64,000 nucleotides of DNA, taken from the NCBI RefSeq assembly GCF_016863015.1, contig NZ_BOOB01000036.1:1-64000 (forward strand), written 5' to 3'. Positions 10,495 through 18,061 of the stretch are shown in pieces (positions within the stretch are counted from its first letter, which is position 1; each line of letters opens with the position of its first letter). The DNA is from Microbispora amethystogenes. GTDB taxonomy: Bacteria > Actinomycetota > Actinomycetes > Streptosporangiales > Streptosporangiaceae. Both the position numbers and the translations under genes were made by a program. The notes beneath the pieces are model-generated. The model saw only the letters and a list, made by a program, of their open reading frames with translations, made no database searches and was not told the DNA's origin.

Positions 10495-11250
10495 TCAGGC
10501 GCCGCGCTGCGCCAGCAGCAGGTAGGTCAAGATCTCCGGGTAGACCATCGGGGACGGCTGGATCTCGCAGCGGAAGCCGCGCGCCTTCAGCAGCTCGCTG
10601 ATTTCGGCCATCCGGCCATGCAGGTCCTGGACCTCCATCACCATGTTGTCGATGCGGTTCCACTGGTTGTCGGCGATGCCGCGCAGCACCTCCAGCTCGG
10701 CGCCCTCCACGTCGATCTTCATCAGGTCGATGTTCGCCAGGCCGGACAGATAGCTCTCCAGGCGGCGGACCGGCACGGTGAGGTACTCGGGCTCGTACTG
10801 CGCGGTCACATCCCAGTCGGGATGCCGCTGCCGGACCACGTTGACCTGCAACTGCTTGTCCTCGGGATAGCGCGTGGAGTTGCCCGGCATGTTCGGGTAG
10901 TGCACGAAGGATGCGTCCTCGACACGCTCACCGATGGCCTCCCGGACGACGCGGACCCCGGTCAGCCCGTGCAGCTCGATGTTGCGGCACAGGTAGTCGG
11001 CGGTCCGCGGCACCGGCTCGAAGGCAAGGATCGAGGCGCCCGGCCACTGCCGCTTGGCGAAGACCGTGAACAGGCCGATGTTAGCGCCGACGTCGACGAT
11101 CGTGGGTCTCTCTGAGAGGGAAAACTGGTCGTAGCATTCGTGCTCGAATATTTCCTGGTACTGGAAATTCGCCTCGTGCTCGACCGGGGCGTACAGCTGC
11201 AGCTCTTCGTCGCCCAGCACGACCAGGTCGTCGTCCCTCACGATGTTCAC
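10495..11250 (-). CDS. FkbM-family methyltransferase
   Basis: 251 aa. The SAM-binding motif I is IVDVGANIGLFTVFAKR at about 50-66, followed by ILAFEPVPRTADYLCRNIEL (motif II). The FkbM signature DLMKIDVEGAELEVLRGI lies at about 175-192. Members O-methylate sugars or natural products. No biosynthetic cluster surrounds it, so the substrate is unknown. A GCTCTC-AG-GAGAGC hairpin lies about 45 bp upstream (11294-11307) and could regulate it. Confidence 0.9.
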   Translation of the reverse strand: MNIVRDDDLVVLGDEELQLYAPVEHEANFQYQEIFEHECYDQFSLSERPTIVDVGANIGLFTVFAKRQWPGASILAFEPVPRTADYLCRNIELHGLTGVRVVREAIGERVEDASFVHYPNMPGNSTRYPEDKQLQVNVVRQRHPDWDVTAQYEPEYLTVPVRRLESYLSGLANIDLMKIDVEGAELEVLRGIADNQWNRIDNMVMEVQDLHGRMAEISELLKARGFRCEIQPSPMVYPEILTYLLLAQRGA

Positions 11251-11479
11251 TGGTTCCTCCCGGAGTGATGGGTAGGTGATTCCACCGGCCGGAGCTCTCA
11301 GGAGAGCCGGCTGGAGGGGGCGTATGCCCGCAGAGGCGGCTGATCGTTCGAGGCGGTTAAGGAAGGTCTATTTCCGTGGCATTGGCCGGCTCGATACTCC
11401 ACCGAGCCGACGGCCCGGATCGGTGCGAATGATTAACACCAAGATGATCAACTCAGTTGAGTTTGCTGTCAAGGGCGCA

Positions 11480-11878
11480 TCAATCGACACCCTCTGATCT
11501 CAACTTGGAACAGCCCTGGCGCTGGCTGGCCGGAGCTATACCTGAGTTTCGCCGTTCGTGGACGCGTGAGCCTTGATCACATGGTGTGGCCGTTCTCGGG
11601 CCACCCGAAAAATCAAAAAGGCCACCTGTGTGACGGCCGACGTGCCACAGCAGGTCGTATAGGCGCTCGGAAGAAAGACCGGCCTGCCGCACGACGGACG
11701 CGAGCGTGCCGACGGCCAGAGTGTCATGCGATGGCACGATCGCTGTGCGAGTCTCGTCTTCGGCGAACGGGCGCAGCTTGCAATGGCTGCCCCTGGTGGT
11801 CACGACCTCAGAGCCGCACTTCTCCAGCGCGCGCACGACGTCGGTGCCGGAGCAGACCGGAAACCGGCGCGGGCTCAT
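11480..11878 (-). CDS. hicA: HicA-like mRNA interferase toxin
   Basis: 132 aa. Residues 1-80 match HicA: SGTDVVRALEKCGSEVVTTRGSHCKLR carries the catalytic His in GSH, then TAIVPSHDTLAVGTLASVVRQAGLS. HicA proteins are dsRBD-fold ribonucleases of about 60-85 aa, so the last roughly 50 residues are an extension, possibly read-through into former intergenic DNA after loss of the original stop. The start overlaps the stop of a hicB remnant as ATGA. With its antitoxin truncated, the toxin may be inactive or neutralised in trans. Confidence 0.75.
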   Translation of the reverse strand: MSPRRFPVCSGTDVVRALEKCGSEVVTTRGSHCKLRPFAEDETRTAIVPSHDTLAVGTLASVVRQAGLSSERLYDLLWHVGRHTGGLFDFSGGPRTATPCDQGSRVHERRNSGIAPASQRQGCSKLRSEGVD

Positions 11879-12003
11879 GCCGAGCGGCGGATCTCGATCG
11901 GCTGCTGCGAGGTCTGAGGAAGGGGCTCGTCCTCGAAGTAGAGCTCCAGGGCGTCGCGGAGACTGGCCAGGGCCTCGTCAACTGTCCGGCCCTGGCGCGA
12001 TCG
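11875..12003 (-). pseudogene. Truncated HicB-like antitoxin, C-terminal remnant
   Basis: Upstream of hicA, in the frame that ends at the ATGA overlap, the sequence reads RQGRTVDEALASLRDALELY, then FEDEPLPQTSQQ. This is the usual HicB C-terminal helix region. The N-terminal RNase-H-like part that should precede it is replaced by the 132-bp tRNA-derived repeat beginning at 12015. The antitoxin was evidently cut when that repeat arrived. Confidence 0.65.
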
Positions 12004-12014
12004 ATCCCATGAAG

Positions 12015-12146
12015 TGCCGGGCGACCGGAACGGTAGTCATCCAGGCAAAGCGAAAGGCCGGCCCGCTGGACAGCGGCCCGGCCTTCTGATCTGCACGAAC
12101 GTGGTGGGCGATACTGGGATCGAACCAGTGACCTCTTCGGTGTGAA
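12015..12146 (-). repeat. Distal att-like direct repeat with partial tRNA-Val (132 bp)
   Basis: Identical at every position to 13550-13681. It holds the 3' part of a tRNA-Val (12105-12146, from the anticodon loop to the CCC end and discriminator), a GC-rich hairpin and about 50 bp of flank. Identity stops within the anticodon loop, the usual crossover point for tyrosine recombinases in tRNA genes, so this is read as the distal attachment site of an island. Confidence 0.85.
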
Positions 12147-12223
12147 GCAGATCGGCCACACCGCCGACGTGCCACTGAAGCGGCGTTGACCTGGGCTGAC
12201 CGTCCGCGGACGTCCGTACGGTT

Positions 12224-12299
12224 CTACGGGCGTCCGTGGCCGTTGTCACCCAGTTCGTCACCCAGGCGGACCACCGGACGCAACGCGGCTCTACGTCTC
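12224..12299 (-). pseudogene. Possible C-terminal tail of a lost integrase
   Basis: Just inside the distal repeat a minus-strand frame reads RRRAALRPVVRLGDELGDN then GHGRP-stop. Arg-rich tails with repeated LGD units occur at the ends of some actinomycete tyrosine integrases that sit beside tRNA att sites. The piece is short and the assignment is a guess from position and composition. Confidence 0.25.
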
Positions 12300-12302
12300 G
12301 AG

Positions 12303-12548
12303 TTACCCCGCCCATGTCACATTGAGGATCGTGATGAGTTCCTCGGCCTCGTCCACCTTGAAGTACAAGACGCCGAAATCCCCGAAGGTGCTCATGCGGA
12401 ATTCAGGCTCGTCATTGTAGAGGGCGCGCGCATCCCAAGGCTCTTCTACGAGATCCGTCGTGCGCAAGATCGGAGCATCGAGCGCCTCCTCTGGGAGGCC
12501 CTTCATCTGAGACAACGCCGCCACGTGAAGCTTCACGCGGTAGCTCAT
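12303..12548 (-). CDS. RelE/ParE-like toxin of a type II toxin-antitoxin pair
   Basis: 81 aa. The start ATG overlaps the stop of the upstream gene as ATGA. Its short alpha/beta pattern is typical of RelE-fold toxins: YRVKLHVAALSQMKGLPEEA, then EPWDARALYNDEPEFRMSTFG and FGVLYFKVDEAEELITILNV. The FRMSTFGDFGVLYFKVD core corresponds to the family's beta-strands. It presumably cleaves ribosome-bound mRNA or blocks gyrase, and the overlapping partner presumably neutralises it. It lies inside the tRNA-bounded island. Confidence 0.7.
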   Translation of the reverse strand: MSYRVKLHVAALSQMKGLPEEALDAPILRTTDLVEEPWDARALYNDEPEFRMSTFGDFGVLYFKVDEAEELITILNVTWAG

Positions 12549-12835
12549 CGGTGGCCGGCCCAACCAGGAAAAGCGTCCTCCATCGAAACGAACTCGTCGC
12601 GCCGATTCTCACGAACCGCTTGCTCGGCACGAGCGAAGTCCGGATTGGACACCGCAGTCGCATGTAGCCGCCACACGCGCAACAACTCACGAAGTTGCTG
12701 GAACCGCCATACCTCGTGGGCCGCATCCAACGCGCTGTGGTACTCGCTGAGAAACTGCTCATGCCACCGCTCCGGCAGCACACGCAAGATCCCCGCAGGG
12801 TCGTCCTCGGCGTGATGCAACGGCTCAGCAGTCAT
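12545..12835 (-). CDS. DUF6247-like protein, probable antitoxin
   Basis: 96 aa, mostly helical: DPAGILRVLPERWHEQFLSE, then YHSALDAAHEVWRFQQLREL, then WRLHATAVSNPDFARAEQAV. This pattern is like the actinobacterial DUF6247 family, which often precedes small RelE-like toxins. The 4-bp overlap with the toxin and the antitoxin-first order support the role. The family name is recalled from its pattern and not confirmed. Confidence 0.65.
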   Translation of the reverse strand: MTAEPLHHAEDDPAGILRVLPERWHEQFLSEYHSALDAAHEVWRFQQLRELLRVWRLHATAVSNPDFARAEQAVRENRRDEFVSMEDAFPGWAGHR

Positions 12836-12919
12836 GCCATCAGGCTACCGCCACAGCCTGGGGCACCCCGAATGTCCCGCCACATCGATCAACTCACGTC
12901 GTCCCGGCAGACTGTCGGC

Positions 12920-13528
12920 ATGCGCAAGGACGATCACCCTGCGGACGTCGAGGCCCTCCTCCTCGATCCCAACTCGCAGATCCGCGCCTCCCAGGACGAG
13001 TCGGCATGCGGCGAGGGCGCCTGGGCGGGTGGGGCCGAGGCTGTGGAGGGCCACCTGCACCGGGTGGTCGCCGCGCTCAATCGAGTTCCCGCCCTGGTTG
13101 TCGAGCACGCGGAGTTCGAGCACTACGGCTCCGGCTACGCGTCGTTTGTCGACGTGCTCCTGACTCGGCGAGACGGATCCGCCCGTCGCGTCGATGCGGA
13201 TGGCTACACGACGACTGAAGGATTCTCAGTGGTGTTGTGCCGCCTCGCCCGGATCGCATGCATCCTGTCTCCCGCCGAGCGCTCCCATCACCCCGACGGT
13301 CGGGGGTACTACTCCCTGCCATGGCTCGATGCCGTCACCGAGATACCGATCCCCGGATGGGAGAAAGGCTGCGAACAGATCTCCCAGGTCCTGGAGCGAT
13401 ACCGCATCACTCTCGTCGGCCCTCACATCCTCAGCCGGCCGGCCTTGCCACACCTGAAGATCGACACGAACCTCGGCGACGGGCCGCACTATTCGATCTT
13501 CGACGTCTGGTTCCACTGGATGGACTGA
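12920..13528 (+). CDS. Hypothetical protein inside tRNA-Val island
   Basis: 202 aa from ATG 12920 (an in-frame ATG at 12872 is possible; neither has a good ribosome site). The sequence is soluble and mixed: ALLLDPNSQIRASQDESACG, ALNRVPALVVEHAEFEHYGS, then GWEKGCEQISQVLERYRITL and a Trp-rich end FDVWFHWMD. It is divergent from the toxin-antitoxin pair and ends 21 bp before the proximal repeat. I recognise no family. The tandem polar motifs suggest a cargo gene of the island. Confidence 0.6.
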   Translation: MRKDDHPADVEALLLDPNSQIRASQDESACGEGAWAGGAEAVEGHLHRVVAALNRVPALVVEHAEFEHYGSGYASFVDVLLTRRDGSARRVDADGYTTTEGFSVVLCRLARIACILSPAERSHHPDGRGYYSLPWLDAVTEIPIPGWEKGCEQISQVLERYRITLVGPHILSRPALPHLKIDTNLGDGPHYSIFDVWFHWMD

Positions 13529-13549
13529 CGGCGCAACCGATCCATGGAA

Positions 13550-13681
13550 TGCCGGGCGACCGGAACGGTAGTCATCCAGGCAAAGCGAAAGGCCGGCCCG
13601 CTGGACAGCGGCCCGGCCTTCTGATCTGCACGAACGTGGTGGGCGATACTGGGATCGAACCAGTGACCTCTTCGGTGTGAA
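13550..13681 (-). repeat. Proximal att-like direct repeat overlapping tRNA-Val (132 bp)
   Basis: Exact copy of 12015-12146, spaced 1,535 bp away in the same orientation. It overlaps the 3' half of the intact tRNA-Val and its terminator hairpin (13588-13620). The pair marks the two ends of an integrated element. Confidence 0.85.
13588..13620 (-). terminator. Hairpin downstream of tRNA-Val
   Basis: AAAGGCCGGCCCGCT (13588-13602) and AGCGGCCCGGCCTT (13607-13620) form a stem with one mismatch and a 4-nt loop, 20 bp after the tRNA 3' end. A copy lies in the distal repeat. Confidence 0.6.
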
Positions 13682-13711
13682 CGAAGCGCTCTCCCGCTGA
13701 GCTAATCGCCC
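13640..13711 (-). tRNA. tRNA-Val(CAC)
   Basis: Minus-strand 72-nt cloverleaf: acceptor GGGCGAT/ATCGCCC, D-arm GCTCAGCGGGAGAGC, anticodon loop TTCACAC giving CAC, variable AGGTC, T-loop GGTTCGATCC and discriminator A. The 3' terminal CCA is not encoded. Its 3' half is duplicated at 12105-12146, marking it as an integration target. Confidence 0.95.
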
Positions 13712-14190
13712 GGGATCGTCCGCGCCTCGCGGCGCCGACGGGGAAAACCATACCGCACCCGAGGGGGTGATGGCGAAAGGACGGGGACGGCCGCGCCCGA
13801 GCGGGCCGGATCGTCCCGCCTTCGTCAACACCTTCGAAAGGTTCCCCAGACCATCCCCAGCGTGGGGGTGTGGTGTCATAGCATCGTGATGCTCCATGCT
13901 CGACCCATACGCACGACCTGAGATCAATCTCCCGCAACGGCATCGCCCGCGGGGCCCCGCCGACACGCAAACCAGAGGTAAGGACGAGCCTGTTGGTGAT
14001 GTTTGAGCTGGTAGATGACCGAATGTCAAGCTGTGATGTGCGTTACAGAAGTGCCTGGAGGCGGAATCTTTCCTACGGGTCTCTTCGTTCGTCCTCGTAG
14101 CGTGAGCGCGCGGTGAGGCCCGGCATCAACAGTGAGACGCAGTGATAGCCCCTTGACAGGGGACCCGACGACGAAAAGGTTTGGCTGACG
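13712..14190. other. Long intergenic region before ssgB
   Basis: 480 bp without a supported gene. Close to ssgB it holds the imperfect palindrome CCCCT-TGAC-AGGGG (14149-14162), which contains a TTGACA-like hexamer, and AGTGAGACGCAGTGA direct repeats (about 14131-14145). Such a long upstream region fits developmental regulation of ssgB; no known regulator site can be named with confidence. Confidence 0.45.
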
Positions 14191-14607
14191 ATGAACAGCA
14201 CCACCGTCTCTGCCGAGCTAGGCCTTCGGCTTGTGGTCCCCGACCGTACGACCGTCCCCCTGCTCGCCGGCCTGAGCTATACGGCTGAAGATCCGTACGC
14301 CATCCGGATGGCCTTCCATGTGGGGAATGACGAGCCGGTCGAGTGGATCTTCGCCCGCGAGCTGCTGACCGTGGGCATCGTGCGGCGCGTCGGAGACGGG
14401 GACGTCCAGGTGTGGCCGGCCCGGTCGGACGGCGAGCGCACGCTCAACATCAGCCTCACCTCGCCCTTCGGGCAGGCCCTCTTCGAGGTGCCGCTGGCCC
14501 CTCTCACCGAGTTCCTGCACCGCACCTACGAGCTCGTCCCCGCCGGCCGTGAGACCGACTTCATGGACCTGGACGAGGAGCTCACCAACATGCTCTGGAG
14601 CTCCTGA
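14191..14607 (+). CDS. ssgB: SsgB-like sporulation and cell-division regulator
   Basis: 138 aa, the normal SALP-family length. The motifs follow Streptomyces SsgB closely: SAELGLRLVVPDR, DPYAIRMAFHVGN, VEWIFARELLTVGI, GDVQVWPARSDGE, LNISLTSPFGQALFEVP, FLHRTYELVPAG and the Asp/Glu-rich tail DLDEELTNML. SsgB marks division sites and recruits FtsZ during sporulation-specific septation in actinomycetes. The gene is a single unit preceded by a long leader region and AAAAGG before the start. Confidence 0.93.
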   Translation: MNSTTVSAELGLRLVVPDRTTVPLLAGLSYTAEDPYAIRMAFHVGNDEPVEWIFARELLTVGIVRRVGDGDVQVWPARSDGERTLNISLTSPFGQALFEVPLAPLTEFLHRTYELVPAGRETDFMDLDEELTNMLWSS

Positions 14608-14687
14608 ACCACCCCCGGGGCACGCGAGGCCCCCTGACTCACCCCAACCCGTTACCGAACCGGTCCGCACGGGCCGCGCGTACGACA

Positions 14688-14699
14688 TAGCGTCCATAC
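14688..14699 (+). promoter_or_regulatory. Leaderless -10 box of LVIVD-repeat gene
   Basis: TAGCGT (14688-14693) plus 6 nt precedes the GTG start at 14700, and no ribosome site is visible. This supports leaderless translation. Confidence 0.45.
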
Positions 14700-16139
14700 G
14701 TGGAGATCTACCGCGGGCTCAGGGACGCCGTACGGACGTCACGGCCGACGGCCGCGCTGGCGGCGTCCGTCCTCCTGCTCCTGACGGCTGCCTGCACAGG
14801 CGGAGGCGGGCCCGGGCAGGCGGCTCCCACCACGCTCCCCGGGCAGGACGAGATCCGCCACAGCCCCAACATCACGGTGATCGCGAACGTCCCCCTGACG
14901 GCGCCGTTCGACGGGCCGGAGGACTGGGGCACCGACATGGCCTTCCAGGGCCGGTACGCCTTCGTGGGCAACTACCGGGGCTTCACGGTGCACGACATCG
15001 GCGATCCGGCGCACCCCAAGGTGGTCGCCCGGGTCGTGTGCCCCGGCGGGCAGAACGACATCTCCGTCTCCGGCGACCTGCTCTTCCTCTCCGTCGACCA
15101 GGCCCGTACGGACGACACCTGCGAGAGCGAGGCCGGCGACCGGCTCGCCGCGGACGAGTGGGAGGGCATCCGCGTCTTCGACATCTCCGACAAGGCCCAC
15201 CCGCGCTACCTGAAGGCCGTGCGCACCGAGTGCGGCTCGCACACGCACACGATCGTGCCGGGGCGCGACGCCCGCACGCTGTACCTCTACGTCTCCTCCC
15301 CCGGCCCCGAGCCGGGCTCGGTCAACTGCCCGCCGCCGCACCAGAACATCTCGATCGTGAAGGTGCCCGTCGACGACCCCGGCAAGGCGCGGGTGGTGGC
15401 CACGCCCGAACTGTTCGCCACCCGTGAGCCCGGCAGCGCGGACGACGGCGCGGACGACGGCGCGGACGACGACCTCGCCGGCGGCTGCCACGACATCACG
15501 GCCTACCCGGAGAAGGGCCTCGCCGCCGGGGCGTGCTTCGGCGACGGCGTGCTGCTCGACATCTCCGACCCCGTACGCCCCAAGGTGCTCCAGACCGTAC
15601 GGGACGAGGCGAACTTCTCCATCTGGCACTCGGCCACCTTCGACAACGCCGGGACCAAGGTCGTCTTCAGCGACGAGATGGGCGGCGGCGCGGCCCCCAC
15701 CTGCCTGCCCTCCGTGAGCCCCACCCGGGGCGCGGACGCCGTCTACACGCTGACGCCGGACCGCAGGCTCGTCCGCCGGGGCTACTTCAAGATCCCCCGG
15801 ATGCAGGGCGCCAAGGAGAACTGCGTGGCCCACAACGGCGCGCTGGTGCCCGTCCCGGGCCGGGACGTGATGGTCCAGGCATGGTACATGGGCGGCGTGT
15901 CGGTCTGGGACTTCACCGACGCCGCCCGCCCCCGGGAGATCGCCTACTTCGAGCGCGGCCCGCTCGCGCCGGAGCTCCAGCTCGGCGGGTCGTGGTCGGC
16001 CTACTACTACAACGGCTACATCTACTCCAGCGACATCACCAAGGGGCTCGACGTCCTGCGCCTCGACGACCCGCTGACCGATCCCGCCAAGAAGGTGCGG
16101 CTCACCGAGCTCAACGCGCAGAGCCAGCGGTCCTACTGA
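14700..16139 (+). CDS. LVIVD-repeat lipoprotein
   Basis: 479 aa from GTG. A lipobox (LLLLTAAC, Cys about residue 32) follows a hydrophobic stretch, so the protein is probably anchored outside the membrane. The body has repeated blade motifs of the LVIVD family: YAFVGNYRGFTVHDIGDPAH, IRVFDISDKAHPRYL, GVLLDISDPVRPKVL, VSVWDFTDAARPREI and SSDITKGLDVLRL. An Asp-rich acidic insert (DDGADDGADDD) lies near residue 247. No catalytic motif is seen. It is probably a surface propeller of unknown role. Confidence 0.8.
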   Translation: MEIYRGLRDAVRTSRPTAALAASVLLLLTAACTGGGGPGQAAPTTLPGQDEIRHSPNITVIANVPLTAPFDGPEDWGTDMAFQGRYAFVGNYRGFTVHDIGDPAHPKVVARVVCPGGQNDISVSGDLLFLSVDQARTDDTCESEAGDRLAADEWEGIRVFDISDKAHPRYLKAVRTECGSHTHTIVPGRDARTLYLYVSSPGPEPGSVNCPPPHQNISIVKVPVDDPGKARVVATPELFATREPGSADDGADDGADDDLAGGCHDITAYPEKGLAAGACFGDGVLLDISDPVRPKVLQTVRDEANFSIWHSATFDNAGTKVVFSDEMGGGAAPTCLPSVSPTRGADAVYTLTPDRRLVRRGYFKIPRMQGAKENCVAHNGALVPVPGRDVMVQAWYMGGVSVWDFTDAARPREIAYFERGPLAPELQLGGSWSAYYYNGYIYSSDITKGLDVLRLDDPLTDPAKKVRLTELNAQSQRSY

Positions 16140-16150
16140 CCGTCAGGCGG

Positions 16151-16981
16151 TCACGGGTCGAGGTCGCCCGCCGCGCGCTCGGCGAAGACCTTCATGGCCT
16201 CCAGCGTGACCGGCCCGGGCGCCTGCGGCAGCGCCCTGCCGTCCACCGCCCTGATCGGCTGGATGTCGCGGGTCGTGGAGGTGAGGAACGCCTCCTCCGC
16301 CTCGTACAGCGCCGAGATCGGCAGGTCGGCCTCCTCGCCGCCGCACCATTCGAGCGTGAGCGCGCGGGTGACCCCGGCCAGGCAGCCGGAGGCGATCGTC
16401 GGGGTGACCAGGCGGCCACCGACGACGGCGAAGATGTTGCTCCCGGTGCCCTCGCACAGGTTCCCGGCGAGGTTCTCGAAGATCGCCTCGGCGCCGCCGC
16501 GCTCCTTGGCGTACGCCAGGGCCTTGGCGTTGTCGCCGTACGACGTGCTCTTGACCCCGGCCAGCGCGCCGCGCTCGTTGCGGGGCCACGGCACGACGGT
16601 GACATCAGCGGTGGCGGGGAACGGCGCCTGCTCGCCCACGATGACGATCGCGTTCGTCCCGGCGGTCCCGCGGTCGGAGCCGAGCGGTCCCGGCCCGCTG
16701 GTGTAGGTGATCCGGATCCGGGCCAGCGCCCACTTCGGCGCGGCCGCGAGGACGCGGCGCACCCCGTCGGCGATCGCGGTCAGGTCGGGCTCGGGCAGGT
16801 CCATCCGCTTGGCCGACAGCGCGAGCCGGTCGAGGTGCCGGGTGAGCGCGAAGGACTCGCCGTTCACCGCCTTGATCGTCTCGAACACGCCGTCGCCGAC
16901 CATCAGCCCGTGGTCGAAGACCGAGACCACGGCCTTGTCGGGTTCGTACAGGTCCCCGTTCACCCAGATCGGTACAGCCAT
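16151..16981 (-). CDS. pabC: Aminodeoxychorismate lyase (class IV PLP aminotransferase)
   Basis: 276 aa from ATG 16981 with GGGGAG just upstream. Class IV fold motifs: VFDHGLMVGDGVFETIKAVNG near the N-terminus, RIRITYTSGPGPLG, VKSTSYGDNAKALAYAKERG with the PLP lysine, EGTGSNIFAVVGGRLVTP and EAFLTSTTRDIQPI. Lying 19 bp after the pabB stop, it most likely converts aminodeoxychorismate to p-aminobenzoate and pyruvate in folate synthesis. D-amino-acid or branched-chain transaminase activity is an alternative. Confidence 0.85.
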   Translation of the reverse strand: MAVPIWVNGDLYEPDKAVVSVFDHGLMVGDGVFETIKAVNGESFALTRHLDRLALSAKRMDLPEPDLTAIADGVRRVLAAAPKWALARIRITYTSGPGPLGSDRGTAGTNAIVIVGEQAPFPATADVTVVPWPRNERGALAGVKSTSYGDNAKALAYAKERGGAEAIFENLAGNLCEGTGSNIFAVVGGRLVTPTIASGCLAGVTRALTLEWCGGEEADLPISALYEAEEAFLTSTTRDIQPIRAVDGRALPQAPGPVTLEAMKVFAERAAGDLDP

Positions 16982-17000
16982 CTCCCCGCTCCGTTCGTTC

Positions 17001-18011
17001 CTATCCGCTGCCGCCGTCATCCGAGGCGAGCCCGATGAGCCGCGCGGCCTTCAGCTCCGTCTCGTGCCATTCCCGCCGTGGGTCGGAGCCCCAGGTGATA
17101 CCCGCCCCCGTGCCGAACCGGATCGTCTCGTGCTCCGCCCAGAAGGTGCGGATGCCGACCGCCAGCACCCCCTCGCGCCGGTCGGCGTCGACCCAGCCCA
17201 CGGCCCCACAGTACGGCCCCCGGGGCTCTGGTTCGAGCTCACCGATGATCCGCAGCGCGGAGGACTTCGGCGCGCCGGTCACCGAGCCGGGCGGGAAGGT
17301 CGCGGCGAACAGGTCCGGCCAGCCGGCGCCGCCGGTCAGCCGCGCCCGCACCGTGGAGACCAGGTGGACGAGCCCGGGGTGCTCCTCGACCGCGTACAGC
17401 GAGGGCACGGTCACCGAGCCTACCTCGGCCACCCGGCCGAGGTCGTTGCGGACCAGGTCGACGATCATGAGGTTCTCGGCGTAGTCCTTGTCGAGCAGGT
17501 CGTCCGCCGTCACCCCGGTCCCCTTGATCGGCCGGGACTCGATCACCGAGCCGCGCCGGGACAGGTAGAGCTCGGGCGAGGCCGACACCACCGTGAGGCC
17601 CGGCACGTCGACCACCGCCGCGTACGGCGCGGGGTTGCCCTCGGCCAGCCGTACGGCGAGGGCCAGGGGGTCGGCGCCCGGGACGGGCAGCGGCGCGGAC
17701 AGGACGCGGCACAGGTTGGCCTGGTAGACCTCCCCGCGCTCGATGTGGTCCCTGATCCGCCGCACGCCCCGCTCGTAGCCCTCCCGGTCGAGCGAGGTGG
17801 TCCAGGCGTCGCGGGCGGGGCCGCGCCAGGGCCGGCTCGGCGCCGGGAGCGGGGCGGGCCGCACGGAGTCGAACCGCGCGCAGACGACCTTCCCCTCGTA
17901 CGACACCACCACCGCCCACCAGCCGGAGCCGTCGAGGGCGGCCAGGTCGGTGGTCACCTCCCGCAGACCGGTGGCGAGGCGTCCCCCGATGTGGGCGAAG
18001 GGGTCGTGCAC
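17001..18011 (-). CDS. pabB: Aminodeoxychorismate synthase component I (chorismate-binding)
   Basis: 336 aa from GTG 18011 with GGAG upstream. Chorismate-binding motifs: GEVYQANLCRVLS, ASPELYLSRRGSVIESRPIKGT, DYAENLMIVDLVRNDLGRV, FPPGSVTGAPKSSALRII, CGAVGWVDADRREG and the C-terminal ESELKA-like segment WHETELKAARLIGLA. The PIKGT rather than PLKGT-type Thr/Lys region is typical of PabB. It is shorter than TrpE, with no N-terminal amidotransferase, so a separate pabA/trpG product must supply ammonia. It forms an operon with pabC. Confidence 0.87.
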   Translation of the reverse strand: MHDPFAHIGGRLATGLREVTTDLAALDGSGWWAVVVSYEGKVVCARFDSVRPAPLPAPSRPWRGPARDAWTTSLDREGYERGVRRIRDHIERGEVYQANLCRVLSAPLPVPGADPLALAVRLAEGNPAPYAAVVDVPGLTVVSASPELYLSRRGSVIESRPIKGTGVTADDLLDKDYAENLMIVDLVRNDLGRVAEVGSVTVPSLYAVEEHPGLVHLVSTVRARLTGGAGWPDLFAATFPPGSVTGAPKSSALRIIGELEPEPRGPYCGAVGWVDADRREGVLAVGIRTFWAEHETIRFGTGAGITWGSDPRREWHETELKAARLIGLASDDGGSG

Positions 18012-18061
18012 GTCTCCATTGTCGCAATCCCCCGCCCCTGCCCCGCCCCTCCGCGGGTCCG

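Noticed and set aside
11450..11463. AACTCA-GT-TGAGTT inverted repeat as FkbM operator
   Set aside because: Short arms and more than 190 bp from the start; too common by chance to list as a site.
11978..12315. Short minus-strand frames through the partial tRNA-Val copy
   Set aside because: They run through a tRNA-derived repeat and terminator and have no ribosome sites.
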